Source: Clostridiales bacterium
GTDB lineage: Bacteria; Bacillota; Clostridia; TANB77; CAG-508
Assembly (NCBI GenBank): GCA_003518755.1
Contig: DOYA01000187.1
Coordinates: 1 to 21,306 of the forward strand
Direction of reading: 5' to 3'
DNA length: 21,306 nucleotides
In this document: piece after piece, positions 1-7,822 of the stretch
Layout of the letters: each line of letters opens with the position of its first letter
Position numbering within the stretch: position 1 is the first letter of the stretch
Made by a program: the position numbers and the translations under genes
Notes under the pieces: generated by a model
The model's database searches: none
What the model saw: the letters and a program-made list of their open reading frames with translations, nothing else
Told to the model about the DNA's origin: nothing

Positions 1-2
1 CA

Positions 3-227
3 GCTTTTAAAATAGTAAAAATAAGTAGAATAATTGAAAATATAAAGAAGGTCAATTATAATAAAAAAATATATTTAATTGAAAGCATATTTCCTGATTC
101 TGAAAAAGAAAAACAAGAAATAAAAAAATATCAAGATGAAAATGTTTTATCAGAAGTATTATATGAAAGTAACACTGAAAATATTATTTGTGATGAAGCA
201 TATAAAATTTATAGAATTAATTTATAA
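3..227 (+). CDS. C-terminal part of an unknown protein, cut by the window edge
   Basis: An open frame runs from the first bases of the window to a TAA at 225-227, giving 74 residues. They are rich in lysine, glutamate and isoleucine and end in DEAYKIYRINL. I recognise no domain or catalytic motif. The next start codon (246) lies 18 bases after the stop and has an AGAAGG ribosome site, so the two genes were probably co-transcribed. The frame is believable because of its codon use and the close spacing to the next gene. Its function cannot be told from this fragment. Confidence 0.55.
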   Translation, partial: AFKIVKISRIIENIKKVNYNKKIYLIESIFPDSEKEKQEIKKYQDENVLSEVLYESNTENIICDEAYKIYRINL

Positions 228-245
228 ATTATCAAGAAGGTTATT

Positions 246-422
246 ATGAAAAAAGTAATTATAATAGGAGCAGGACCAGCTGGACTTACTGCTGCAGACA
301 GATTGTTAGATAAAAATGAAGAATTTGAAGTTGTTATTTTGGAAGAAAGTAATAGTATTGGCGGTATTTCAAAAACAGTAAATTACAATGGAAATGAGGA
401 AAAGGTGAAAAATAATGAATAA
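246..422 (+). pseudogene. N-terminal remnant of an FAD/NAD(P)-dependent oxidoreductase
   Basis: The 58-residue frame begins with a textbook dinucleotide-binding Rossmann motif ([19 protein letters not shown], residues 4-21) and continues to an acidic end of the second beta strand (VVILEE) and GGISKT at about residues 39-44. This is the start of the protoporphyrinogen-oxidase, phytoene-desaturase or UDP-galactopyranose-mutase-like flavoprotein group, whose members are normally 400-500 residues. After VNYNGN the expected GGHRF-type segment is missing, and the frame instead runs into the polA ribosome site, stopping 5 bases after the polA ATG. I infer a deletion that removed about 85% of the gene and brought polA up against the stub. 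A short peptide may still be made, and its overlap with polA could couple translation. Confidence 0.75.
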
Positions 423-3135
423 AAGACTTTTATTAATTGATGGAAATAGCATAATGAATAGAGCATTTTATGGAATAATGGGAAATAAAATGTTATCAAG
501 TAATGGAAAATATACAAATGCAGTATATGGTTTTTTAGCTATTTTATTTAAAAATTTGGAAGATCTAAACCCAGATTATATTGCTGTATCTTTTGATTTA
601 AAAGCCAAAACTGAAAGACATAAACTTTATGAAAGATATAAAGCAAATCGTCATGGAATGCCAGAAGAACTTGCTCAGCAAATGCCTATGATTAAAGAAG
701 TGTTAAAAGCTATGAATATAGATATTGTTGAAATGGAAGGCTATGAAGGAGATGATATTTTAGGAACTCTAAGTAAGTATGGGGAAAAGCAAAATCTTGA
801 TGTTACAATTTTATCTGGAGATAGAGATACTTTTCAATTAGCTACAGATAAAGTAACAATTAGAATTCCTAGAACAAAACAAGGTAAAACTGAAACAGAT
901 GAATATGATAGAAAAAAAGTAATAGAAGAATATGGACTAGAGCCTAAAGCATTAATAGAAGTTAAAGGTTTGCAAGGTGATACATCAGATAATATTCCCG
1001 GAGTTCCAGGAATTGGTCCTAAAACAGCAATCAGTTTAATTCAAAAATATGGAACAATTGAAAATTTATATAAATCAATAGAAGAAGGAACAGATGATTT
1101 AAAAGGCAAAAATAAAGAATCAATTATAGAAAACAAAGATATGGCTTTTCTTTCAAGAACATTAGGAGAAATAAATGTTAATGTCCCTATTGAAGATACA
1201 CTTGAAGAATTAAAAACAGAAGAATGGGATAGAGCAAAAGTTTTAGAACTATTTAGGGAGTGGAACTTTAAAAGATTTATAGAAAGATTTAACCTAGAAG
1301 ATGAACAACCAAGTAACAATACTAATATAGATTTAGCTAATTTGTTTAAGATAGAAAAAAATGCAACTATAGAAGAAGTTGAACAATTTATTAATAATCA
1401 AAAAAGAATTATATTTTATTTGGGACTAGAAGATGATTTGAATCCAGAACTTATAATTAAAAGTAAAGTAACATCAATTTCTATTTATAATAATGAAAAT
1501 AATACAGTATATTCTATAAAAAATACACAAAATGACTTTAATAATTTTTTAAAGCGAGTATTTGAAAATAATGAAATAGAAAAACTTGGGTATGAATTAT
1601 CAAATGTATATATTATATTAAAACAAATGGGAATTACGATTAATAATATGAAATATGACATAACAGTTGGCGCTTATATTTTAGACCCTAGTATTGGAAA
1701 ATACCTAATTGATGGACTAATTGAACAATATTTAAATTTAAGTGTTTCAAACTATTTAGCTCAAAATGGAATAAATGAGGAAAATTCAAAACAAATTACA
1801 TTATTTGACAGCACTGAAAATCAAAAAGAAGATATTTCATATAAAAATGCACTATATGTATATGCAATAGGTAAAATGTCAGAAATACTAACTCAAAAGT
1901 TAAAAGAACAAAAAGAACTAGAATTATTTGAAACAATTGATATGCCTACAATTGAAGTATTAGCTAATATGCAATGGAATGGAATGAAAGTAAATGAAAA
2001 TGATTTAATAGAATTTGGTAGGCAGTTAAAAGAAGGCATAAATTTATTAACACAAGAAATATATGAATTAGCAGGAGAAGAATTTAATATTAATTCACCA
2101 AAACAATTGGGTGAAATACTATTTGATAAAATGAAGTTAACTGTAATAAAAAAGACAAAAAGTGGCTATTCAACAGCAGAAGATGTTTTAGAAAAGCTAA
2201 AAAAAGAATCACCTATAATAGAAAAAATATTAGATTATAGACAACTAGCAAAATTAAATTCAACTTATGTAGAAGGAATGAGACCATTTATCAATCCCAA
2301 AACTGGTAGAATACATTCATTTTTTCATCAAACAATAACAGCAACTGGTAGAATAAGTTCAACTGAACCAAACCTTCAAAATATACCAACAAGAATAGAA
2401 CTTGGCAAAAGACTAAGAAAAGTTTTCATTCCAGAAGAAGGACATGTATATATTGATGCTGATTATTCTCAAATAGAATTAAGAGTATTAGCACATATGT
2501 CAGAAGATGTTCATATGATAGAAGCTTTTGAAAAAGGAGAAGACATTCATAAACAAGCAGCATCAAAAGTGCTTCATAAACCAATAGAAGAGATTACCAA
2601 AGAAGAGAGAAGTAATGCAAAAGCAGTTAATTTCGGAATTGTATATGGAATAAGTGATTTTGGACTTGGAGAACAATTAGGAATAGGAAGAAAAGCTGCA
2701 AAAGCATATATTGACCAATATTTAGAAGAATACTCTGGAATAAAAAAATATATGGAAGATATAGTAGAAACTGCAAAACTTAAAGGATATGCCCAGACAC
2801 AATTTGGAAGAAGAAGATATATTCAAGAGCTAAAATCAAGCAATTATATGGTAAGAGAATTTGGAAAAAGAGCAGCAATGAATACTCCTATTCAGGGAAC
2901 AGCAGCAGATATTATGAAAATTGCAATGATAAAAGTATATAATAAAATAAAAGAAAAAGACTTAAAATCTAAAATTGTATTACAAGTACATGACGAAATG
3001 ATGATTGAAGCACCAATAGAAGAAAAAGAACAGATAAAAGAGATAATCAAACAATCAATGGAAAGTGCAGCAAAATTAAAAGTGCCATTAATTGCAGATA
3101 TATCTGAAGCAAACAATTGGTATGATTGCAAGTGA
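415..3135 (+). CDS. polA: DNA polymerase I
   Basis: This 906-residue protein fills RNA-primer gaps and repairs DNA. The 5' nuclease domain (about residues 1-290) has [20 protein letters not shown] and the helix-hairpin-helix stretch [18 protein letters not shown]. The middle domain (about 320-490) has the position of the 3'-5' proofreading exonuclease, but the acidic DTE-type motif is replaced by FYLGLED, and the later YxxxD motif by YAIGKMS. Proofreading is therefore probably absent, as in Bacillus and Taq enzymes. The polymerase domain has motif A (DYSQIE, 683-688), motif B (R732, K736, F740, Y744) and motif C (HDE, 859-861), all intact. The ATG at 415 follows AGGAAAAGGTG. The frame overlaps the end of the upstream flavoprotein stub, so polA may use an upstream promoter outside the window. 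Confidence 0.97.
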   Translation: MNKRLLLIDGNSIMNRAFYGIMGNKMLSSNGKYTNAVYGFLAILFKNLEDLNPDYIAVSFDLKAKTERHKLYERYKANRHGMPEELAQQMPMIKEVLKAMNIDIVEMEGYEGDDILGTLSKYGEKQNLDVTILSGDRDTFQLATDKVTIRIPRTKQGKTETDEYDRKKVIEEYGLEPKALIEVKGLQGDTSDNIPGVPGIGPKTAISLIQKYGTIENLYKSIEEGTDDLKGKNKESIIENKDMAFLSRTLGEINVNVPIEDTLEELKTEEWDRAKVLELFREWNFKRFIERFNLEDEQPSNNTNIDLANLFKIEKNATIEEVEQFINNQKRIIFYLGLEDDLNPELIIKSKVTSISIYNNENNTVYSIKNTQNDFNNFLKRVFENNEIEKLGYELSNVYIILKQMGITINNMKYDITVGAYILDPSIGKYLIDGLIEQYLNLSVSNYLAQNGINEENSKQITLFDSTENQKEDISYKNALYVYAIGKMSEILTQKLKEQKELELFETIDMPTIEVLANMQWNGMKVNENDLIEFGRQLKEGINLLTQEIYELAGEEFNINSPKQLGEILFDKMKLTVIKKTKSGYSTAEDVLEKLKKESPIIEKILDYRQLAKLNSTYVEGMRPFINPKTGRIHSFFHQTITATGRISSTEPNLQNIPTRIELGKRLRKVFIPEEGHVYIDADYSQIELRVLAHMSEDVHMIEAFEKGEDIHKQAASKVLHKPIEEITKEERSNAKAVNFGIVYGISDFGLGEQLGIGRKAAKAYIDQYLEEYSGIKKYMEDIVETAKLKGYAQTQFGRRRYIQELKSSNYMVREFGKRAAMNTPIQGTAADIMKIAMIKVYNKIKEKDLKSKIVLQVHDEMMIEAPIEEKEQIKEIIKQSMESAAKLKVPLIADISEANNWYDCK

Positions 3136-3141
3136 GGTAAA

Positions 3142-3227
3142 AAGTAAGAGGTTAGAGATAAGATGTTGGAGATAGGAAGTAGGAAGATGAATCTGACCTC
3201 CGACTTCTGACCTTTAACTTCTCACTT
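3142..3227. repeat. Imperfect purine/pyrimidine hairpin repeat, copy A
   Basis: A purine-rich arm (3142-3177) faces a pyrimidine-rich arm (3192-3227). They match at about 26 of 36 positions, and several mismatches become G-U pairs in RNA on the plus strand. The same kind of element occurs at 17188-17255, sharing the 11-base core CCTCCGACTTC. It lies between polA and the transglycosylase gene, 24 bases before the latter's start. There is no T-run after it, so it does not look like an ordinary terminator. A small mobile or extragenic palindromic repeat is the likeliest identity. Confidence 0.6.
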
Positions 3228-3250
3228 CTAATCGAGGAGAGTGAAAGAAT

Positions 3251-3802
3251 TTGAAAAAAATTTTAAGCGTTATTCTAATACTATTAGTAATAGTATTATG
3301 TGTAAATTTTGACAAAGTTAAAAATTTTACTTTAAAAAAAATATATAAAATAGATTATTCTGAATATGTAGAAAAATATTCGATAGATTATGATGTGGAT
3401 AAATATTTAATTTATGCCACTATTAAAGCTGAAAGTGATTTTAATCAATATGCTAAATCATCACAAGGAGCATTAGGCCTAATGCAACTAATGGAAAATA
3501 CAGCATTAGAAGTTGCTCCAAAAGCAGGAATTAGGGTTACAGAACATAATATTTATGATCCAGATGTTAATATAAATTTGGGTGCAAAGCTTATTTCTAT
3601 ACTACTTCAAAAATATGAAAATACAGGGCTAGCTTTAGCTGCATATAATGCTGGAAGTGGAAATGTTGATAATTGGATTAGCAAAGGTATTATAAAAGAA
3701 GATGGTTCAGATTTAGAAAATATTCCATTTAAAGAAACTAATAATTATGTGAGAAAGATTTTAAGAGATTATGATATTTATGTAGAGTTATATAATAATT
3801 AA
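3251..3802 (+). CDS. Membrane-anchored lytic transglycosylase (SLT family)
   Basis: This 183-residue protein should cleave peptidoglycan glycan strands, forming 1,6-anhydro-muropeptides, outside the membrane. Residues 4-18 are one hydrophobic segment that acts as a signal anchor. The catalytic SLT/goose-lysozyme-like domain follows: catalytic Glu61 in the AESDF motif, then GALGLMQLM, the NINLGAKLI helix and the AAYNAGSGNV loop, all typical of Slt70-type enzymes. The start is a TTG at 3251, chosen because GAGGAG sits 11 bases before it and the frame has no better start. The length suits a minimal single-domain enzyme with no LysM or other wall-binding module. It could serve cell-wall turnover. 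Nothing nearby ties it to secretion or conjugation. Confidence 0.9.
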   Translation: MKKILSVILILLVIVLCVNFDKVKNFTLKKIYKIDYSEYVEKYSIDYDVDKYLIYATIKAESDFNQYAKSSQGALGLMQLMENTALEVAPKAGIRVTEHNIYDPDVNINLGAKLISILLQKYENTGLALAAYNAGSGNVDNWISKGIIKEDGSDLENIPFKETNNYVRKILRDYDIYVELYNN

Positions 3803-3808
3803 ATACTG

Positions 3809-3849
3809 ATTCTAGTTAGATAATATATATTTTATTATCTAACTAGAAT
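3809..3849. terminator. Perfect 17-bp hairpin between transglycosylase and DUF4116 genes
   Basis: Arms at 3809-3825 and 3833-3849 are exact reverse complements around a 7-base loop, starting 6 bases after the upstream stop codon. The stem is AT-rich and no clear T-run follows on either strand, so termination efficiency is doubtful. It ends only about 15-24 bases before the next gene's start and may instead act as an mRNA end-protector or a control structure. Confidence 0.55.
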
Positions 3850-3863
3850 ATAAGATTAGGAAA

Positions 3864-4394
3864 GTGATAGAATTGGAAGATCCAAAAGTTACAGAAATAA
3901 AAAGTAATAATAAGAATAAAGAATATGTAATAAATGCAGTAAGCAATCAAGGAAAGCTATTAGAGTGGGCATCAGATGAATTACAAGATGATGAAGAGGT
4001 TGTAAAAAAAGCATTAGAAAATGATGGAGAAGCATTAGAATTTGCAAGTGACAGATTAAAAGACAATAAAGAAATTATGCTATTAGCTATAAAAAATGCT
4101 CCTTGGACCGCTTGTTATGCTTCAGAAAGATTAAAAGCTGATAAAGATGTAATATTTGAAAGTGTAAAAACTTATGGGCAAACTTTATATTATGCATCAG
4201 AAGAATTAAGAGATGATGAAGATGTAGTTAAAGCAGCAGTTTCAAATAAGGGACTAATTATAAAATATGCTAGTTTCAGATTAAGAGATAATGAAGAAAT
4301 TGCAAAAATTGCAGTTAGCCAAGATAAGAGAGCTATACATTTTTTAAGTGAAAGATTAAAAAATGATGAGGAAATAAAAAAGATAATAGAGTAG
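3864..4394 (+). CDS. DUF4116 repeat protein of unknown function
   Basis: The protein consists of about six units of 25 residues, each with the pattern A-S-(E/D)-x-L-(K/R)-x-(D/N)-x-(E/D)-(V/I), for example YASERLKADKDV and YASEELRDDEDV. This is the DUF4116 repeat, a helical-hairpin solenoid seen in large numbers in some gut Clostridia and protists and thought to mediate protein contacts. There is no signal peptide or membrane segment, so it is probably cytoplasmic. The longest frame starts at a GTG at 3864. A TTG at 3873 is likelier, because AGGAAAGTGAT just before it pairs well with 16S rRNA, giving 173 residues. A terminator follows at 4472-4508. Confidence 0.85.
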   Translation: MIELEDPKVTEIKSNNKNKEYVINAVSNQGKLLEWASDELQDDEEVVKKALENDGEALEFASDRLKDNKEIMLLAIKNAPWTACYASERLKADKDVIFESVKTYGQTLYYASEELRDDEDVVKAAVSNKGLIIKYASFRLRDNEEIAKIAVSQDKRAIHFLSERLKNDEEIKKIIE

Positions 4395-4403
4395 ATGGCA
4401 GCA

Positions 4404-4457
4404 GGTACAAGAGATTTTTGAAAAATTTGTGTCACCGGTACCGGAGATTTTTGACAA
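4404..4457. repeat. Two short direct repeats (GGTAC..GAGATTTTTGA)
   Basis: Units at about 4404-4424 and 4437-4457 share GGTAC, two variable bases, then GAGATTTTTGA. The second includes the palindrome CCGGTACCGG. They lie just after the DUF4116 stop codon and before its terminator. No role can be assigned. They may be debris of a small interspersed repeat. Confidence 0.4.
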
Positions 4458-4471
4458 CATATTTGCGAAAT

Positions 4472-4508
4472 AAAAAAATCCAAGATTGATAAATCTTGGA
4501 TTTTTTTT
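4472..4508. terminator. Intrinsic terminator, likely bidirectional
   Basis: A stem AAAAAATCCAAGATT pairs with AATCTTGGATTTTTT around a 4-base loop, with T-runs on both strands. It ends the DUF4116 transcript on the plus strand and lies just past the tRNA-Trp 3' end on the minus strand, so it can serve both. Confidence 0.85.
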
Positions 4509-4512
4509 AACT

Positions 4513-4587
4513 TGGCAGGAGTAGAAGGATTCGAACCCTCACAGGCGGTTTTGGAGACCGATGTGCTACCATTGACACTATACTCCT
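4513..4587 (-). tRNA. tRNA-Trp (anticodon CCA)
   Basis: The minus strand folds as a full cloverleaf: acceptor AGGAGTA pairs with TACTCCT, followed by discriminator G and an encoded CCA. The D arm is GTGT/GCAC, the anticodon loop is CTCCAAA with anticodon CCA, and the T arm is GAGGG/CCTTC with loop TTCGAAT. The first anticodon-stem pair (T-C) is mismatched. Having a CCA tryptophan tRNA, and genes that end in TGA, fits the standard code. Confidence 0.95.
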
Positions 4588-4691
4588 ATAAGCTACTTAT
4601 TTATAATAACACAAAAATTTAAATTTGGCAATACAAAAAGATATATTAAATTGAATTTTTTAAGGTAATGAAAAAAATTATAGAAAATGTA

Positions 4692-4710
4692 GGGGCGATT
4701 TTAATCGCCC
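4692..4710. repeat. Short palindrome GGGGCGATT-TT-AATCGCCC
   Basis: An 8-bp perfect stem (GGGCGATT with AATCGCCC) lies immediately past the 3' end of the reverse-strand gene at 4712. Motifs of the type GTAGGGGCGATT...AATCGCCC are common extragenic palindromes in many bacteria. It is far more GC-rich than its surroundings. With no T-run on the minus strand it is a poor intrinsic terminator. Confidence 0.5.
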
Positions 4711-4711
4711 G

Positions 4712-5746
4712 TTATATAGTTAAATTTGCCATCATCTCTTTTGCATATTCAATAGTCATTCCTTGTGCAGTTGATAAACGTCCTTCTTTAAGATGTATAA
4801 AAGGACTATTCATCTGTATTCCACCACATATTGATAAACAGATATCATCTTTTAAATAATCATCTATTTTTTCATCAGAAATATTATCAAAGCTAACTCT
4901 TGAAATATCAGTAATATTAATGCTTTGAAGTATTTTATCATTTTTAGCTAATAGTACAGCATTACCAGTATAAAAATATATTTCTTCAGAACCTCTCATT
5001 TGAATTAAAAGGTTGCGGGCATCAGAAATAGATTTAGGTTTTCCGTACATCACATTATTAAATACCATATTTTGGTCTGCAGCAACAATAAGCCTTAAAC
5101 CTCTAGCTTTAGTCATCTCTAAAACTTTTTGAGCTTTTCTCATTGATATTTCAGCTAATTGATTTTTAAAAGATTTTGTTTTATCCGGAGTTTCATCTAC
5201 ATTACTAACAATTGCTTCAAATGGGATACTGCTATCAATCAATTGTTGTTTACGAAAAACAGATTGAGATGCCAAAATTACACGTGGAAAATTATTTACA
5301 ATTCTAGTAAAGGGTTCAATTAGGTCATTTGGTTTATCATAAAAAACTATTTCTGTAGCAATATTTGCCATCGTTGTTGAAATATCACTACCAGTTTTGG
5401 CAATAACATAAATAGGCTTTCTTGAAGCATAACAAAAGCCACCATTCATACCAAGACCGACACCTTTTTCACTAAATTCAATTATATTACAATCACACTG
5501 TAACATTGCTGGAAAAGCATAATCTTTCATTAGGGTTTTACCAGCAGGAATATCTGCATTGCCCCATTTTTCAACATCACGTGCCATTAATGTTATTTCT
5601 ATACCTGCTTTATTTAAAGCAGATTCTATTGCCTCAACTTTTGCTCGATCTTCATCACCATCATGAAATTTTAATGCAAAGAATGAGTGTAATGTATTGG
5701 GTTTTCTTTCATAAGAAATTTGTGCTCTTTGGGCTAGTTCTGACAT
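4712..5746 (-). CDS. Fusion of a nucleoside-deoxyribosyltransferase-like domain and a Maf-like nucleotide pyrophosphatase domain
   Basis: The 344-residue protein has two domains. Residues about 20-150 resemble the nucleoside 2-deoxyribosyltransferase / DNPH1 fold (ALKFHDGDED, CDCNIIEFSEKGVGLG, CYASRKPIYVI). The usual catalytic Glu in the GxxxExGYA-type motif corresponds to Asn101 here (GLGMNGGFCYA), so N-glycosidase activity is uncertain. Residues about 154-335 resemble Maf house-cleaning pyrophosphatases: LASQSVFRKQQL (158-169), PFEAIVSNVDE, the RKA helix, VAADQ with Asp224 and MYGKP (233-237). Maf proteins hydrolyse non-canonical NTPs to NMPs, and DNPH1-like enzymes release the base from (d)NMPs, so a fused protein could clean the nucleotide pool in two steps; this is inference. 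The ATG at 5746 has AGGAGG seven bases upstream. The gene is divergent from the radical SAM gene. Confidence 0.75.
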   Translation of the reverse strand: MSELAQRAQISYERKPNTLHSFFALKFHDGDEDRAKVEAIESALNKAGIEITLMARDVEKWGNADIPAGKTLMKDYAFPAMLQCDCNIIEFSEKGVGLGMNGGFCYASRKPIYVIAKTGSDISTTMANIATEIVFYDKPNDLIEPFTRIVNNFPRVILASQSVFRKQQLIDSSIPFEAIVSNVDETPDKTKSFKNQLAEISMRKAQKVLEMTKARGLRLIVAADQNMVFNNVMYGKPKSISDARNLLIQMRGSEEIYFYTGNAVLLAKNDKILQSINITDISRVSFDNISDEKIDDYLKDDICLSICGGIQMNSPFIHLKEGRLSTAQGMTIEYAKEMMANLTI

Positions 5747-5777
5747 ATTGATACCTCCTAAAATTATAATTATTCAA

Positions 5778-5806
5778 ATTATATCACATTTTAATATAGA
5801 ATTAAA
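5778..5806 (-). promoter_or_regulatory. Extended -10 promoter for the deoxyribosyltransferase/Maf fusion gene
   Basis: On the minus strand, TGATATAAT (an extended -10 with TATAAT at 5778-5783) lies about 30 bases upstream of the ribosome site. A weak TTTAAT -35 lies 17 bases further up at 5801-5806. Confidence 0.6.
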
Positions 5807-5825
5807 TAATTATAATTTATTTAAA

Positions 5826-5857
5826 TTGTAGATTTTTAATTTTTAATATGATAAAAT
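5826..5857 (+). promoter_or_regulatory. Probable promoter for the radical SAM operon
   Basis: TTGTAG at 5826-5831 is followed by a TATGATAAAAT stretch at 5847-5857, giving usable -10 hexamers at 15-20 base spacing. It sits about 30 bases before the ATG at 5889. The call is tentative because the whole intergenic region is AT-rich. Confidence 0.4.
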
Positions 5858-5888
5858 ATCAATGTAATAAAAATAAGGGATTAAAATT

Positions 5889-6989
5889 ATGTTAAAAGAT
5901 ATAATTAAATATGGGGAAGCTGAGCTTACATATAAAAATAAAAAAGTATTAGCTGAAAAACCTATTTTATATAATTTATTTTGGGAGACAACTTTAAGAT
6001 GCAACGCAAAATGTAAACATTGCGGTAGTAGAGCAGGTGAAGAGAGTAACTTCAAAGATGAACTAACAACTGAAGAAATAAAAAAAGCCTTACAAAGTAT
6101 TGCTAATAAATATGATACAAGCAAAATTATATTAAATATTACTGGAGGAGAACCACTTGTAAGAAAAGATTTGTTTGAAGTGATGGAATTTGCAAGAAAA
6201 TTAGGTTATCATTGGGGAATGACAACAAACGGAATTTTAATTAATGATGATGTTATACAGAAAATGAAAGATACTAAAATGGCAACAATATCTATAAGTC
6301 TAGATGGACTGGAAGAATCACATGATGAATTTAGGGGAGTAAAAGGGTCATATAAAACAATAATAGAAAATATTCAAAAATTAAAAAAAGCTAATTTTTT
6401 AGATTGTTTGCAAGTAACAACAGTAGTTAATAAATCAAATTTAAAAGATTTGGAAGAAATGTATAATAAGATGAAAGAATTGAAAATAGATTCTTGGAGA
6501 GTTGTCAACATGGATCCAATAGGAAGAGCTAATGACAATGATGGTTTATTGCTTGATACTAAAGATTATCAATATCTTATTAAGTTTATAGCAGAAAAGC
6601 GAAAAAAATCTAAAATGGATGTTACTTATGGTTGTTCTCACTATTTAGGCATTAAATATGAGAAAGAAACAAGGAGAAATATGTTCTTTTGTACATCTGG
6701 TTTTACAACTGCAAGTATTTTATACAATGGAGATATATTTGTATGTCCAAATGTTGAAAGAAGAAAAGAACTAATTCAAGGAAATATTAGACAAGATGAT
6801 TTTATAAACATATGGGAAAATAGGTTTAAGTGGTTTAGAGATTTAGATAAACTACAATGTAAAGAATGTGAAAAATGTGAAGATTGGAAGTATTGTAGAG
6901 GAGATTCTTTGCATACATGGGATTTTAAAAATCAGAAGCCTAAAATATGTTTAAAAAGGATTTTTGAAGGAGGAAAAGCAAGTGAATAA
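5889..6989 (+). CDS. Radical SAM/SPASM protein, probable peptide-modifying enzyme
   Basis: The 366-residue enzyme carries the radical SAM cluster motif CNAKCKHC (C38, C42, C45), the GGEPL motif for SAM binding, and a SPASM-type C-terminal region with C268, G281-x4-C286, C324, C327, C330, C336 and C354 for auxiliary Fe-S clusters. The usual fourth cysteine of the CX2CX5CX3C block is Ser340. SPASM enzymes mostly modify ribosomal peptides (sactionine, ranthionine, cyclophane and similar links) or proteins. The next gene overlaps it by 8 bases and encodes a small peptide with two LYGPP motifs, which makes that peptide the natural substrate candidate. The ATG at 5889 is preceded by a weak AAGGGAT site. 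No leader-binding (RRE) domain is obvious in the N-terminus. Confidence 0.88.
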   Translation: MLKDIIKYGEAELTYKNKKVLAEKPILYNLFWETTLRCNAKCKHCGSRAGEESNFKDELTTEEIKKALQSIANKYDTSKIILNITGGEPLVRKDLFEVMEFARKLGYHWGMTTNGILINDDVIQKMKDTKMATISISLDGLEESHDEFRGVKGSYKTIIENIQKLKKANFLDCLQVTTVVNKSNLKDLEEMYNKMKELKIDSWRVVNMDPIGRANDNDGLLLDTKDYQYLIKFIAEKRKKSKMDVTYGCSHYLGIKYEKETRRNMFFCTSGFTTASILYNGDIFVCPNVERRKELIQGNIRQDDFINIWENRFKWFRDLDKLQCKECEKCEDWKYCRGDSLHTWDFKNQKPKICLKRIFEGGKASE

Positions 6990-7323
6990 AATTAAGAAAA
7001 TATTTATTAGTTTAGGAGCAATTATTATTTCAGCATTTACTAAAATATGTGGATTGATTTCAAGAGCTGCGTTAGGACCAATGCAAGCTCTATATGGGCC
7101 ACCGCAAGAACAAGATTTATATGGGCCACCACCATTAACCACAGGAGAGACATTATCAAAAATAGCTAAACCTATTATTTTAGTTGTTATTTTTATAATA
7201 GGATTATTTGTTATATTAAATAAAAAAATTACAAAAAAAGTAAAAGCAATTGTAATTTTTGTTTTGATTATATTAGGAATACTGGGATATGTTTTATTGA
7301 ATTATATTTCAAAAAGTTTTTAA
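6982..7323 (+). CDS. Small membrane peptide with two LYGPP motifs, candidate substrate of the radical SAM enzyme
   Basis: A GTG at 6982 is the best start: GAAGGAGG lies 8 bases upstream, and it overlaps the radical SAM stop codon (6987-6989). The longer frame from a TTG at 6964 would begin inside this ribosome site. The 113 residues comprise a basic/hydrophobic signal-like N-terminus (about 1-22), a short loop holding ALYGPP and DLYGPP nine residues apart (about residues 36-50), and two hydrophobic helices (about 60-80 and 88-107). The core would face out of the membrane or sit between helices. Tight coupling to a SPASM radical SAM enzyme suggests a modified peptide, but I know no exact named family and no peptidase or exporter is adjacent. 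A terminator follows. Confidence 0.75.
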   Translation: MNKIKKIFISLGAIIISAFTKICGLISRAALGPMQALYGPPQEQDLYGPPPLTTGETLSKIAKPIILVVIFIIGLFVILNKKITKKVKAIVIFVLIILGILGYVLLNYISKSF

Positions 7324-7342
7324 TTAGAAATGAAAAATAGAA

Positions 7343-7385
7343 AGAAATCGATAGTTAACAAAACTATCGATTTCTCTCTTTATTA
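7343..7385 (+). terminator. Intrinsic terminator of the radical SAM/peptide operon
   Basis: A 14-bp perfect stem (7343-7356 with 7362-7375) with a 5-base loop is followed by CTCTTTATT. It ends the core-gene block; the accessory island begins after it. Confidence 0.85.
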
Positions 7386-7558
7386 TAAGTTCGAACAGAT
7401 ACGTTATTGGTGCGATTCGTAGACAGGTATTCAAAAAACAGCACCATTTATTTATCATTTTATAAATTCAATTTACTATAATTAATTTAACATAATTTTA
7501 TATATTTTACAAGAGATATTTCAAATTTTTTAATCTCCATTAAATTTAAAAGTAAATT
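7386..7558. other. Left flank of the accessory island, no gene seen
   Basis: No coding frame or RNA is supported here. Positions 7388-7413 hold AGTTCGA and TTGGTGC, 19 bases apart start to start. The same two 7-mers occur at the same spacing at 15616-15641, across the 3' end of tRNA-Leu. This is a weak candidate for paired integration ends. Confidence 0.35.
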
Positions 7559-7624
7559 CTATTTAGAAAAATTTCTCATAAGCATGTCTTGTCTAATTTT
7601 ATCAAGCACTTCATTGTTTGTCAT
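7559..7624 (-). pseudogene. N-terminal stub of a tyrosine recombinase (integrase)
   Basis: A 21-codon frame starts at an ATG (7624) with GAGGAGG eight bases upstream and ends in TAG. The peptide MTNNEVLDKIRQDMLMRNFS resembles the first helix of tyrosine integrases, whose N-terminal SAM-like domain typically begins with a pattern such as 'xxLDKIxQDMxMRxxSxxT'. The remainder is missing, with no frame continuing the domain on any strand. A -10-like TATAAT lies upstream at about 7669. It may be a decayed integrase left by an earlier integration, or a small peptide in its own right. Confidence 0.4.
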
Positions 7625-7784
7625 TTCAAAAACCTCCTCTACAATGTATTCGTAACCTAAATTTACATAATCCATTATATCAGAGATTTTTTATATATTC
7701 AATATTAACTCATTCTTCAACATTCGTTCCATTGCGAGGTACGAAGTAAGTAAGCCCAAGGAACTTCCTCTTGAGCTTCTATCA

Positions 7785-7818
7785 GAACTGTACGTGAAAG
7801 TCTCCCCTCATACAGCTC
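7785..7818 (-). ncRNA. Group II intron domain V (catalytic hairpin)
   Basis: The 34-nt hairpin begins GAGCTGTATG and ends CGTACAGTTC on the minus strand, with the AGC catalytic triad and the bulged/tetraloop arrangement expected of bacterial group II introns. It starts 5 bases past the reverse transcriptase stop codon (7823-7825). Confidence 0.9.
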
Positions 7819-7822
7819 CCAG

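Noticed and set aside
4668..4859. 63-residue plus-strand frame near the short palindrome
   Set aside because: It lies mostly opposite the C-terminus of the Maf-like gene and starts in AT-rich spacer without a ribosome site.
4712..5746. Simple Maf or simple XTP pyrophosphatase annotation
   Set aside because: The N-terminal 150 residues are clearly a separate deoxyribosyltransferase-like domain, so a single-domain name would hide the fusion.
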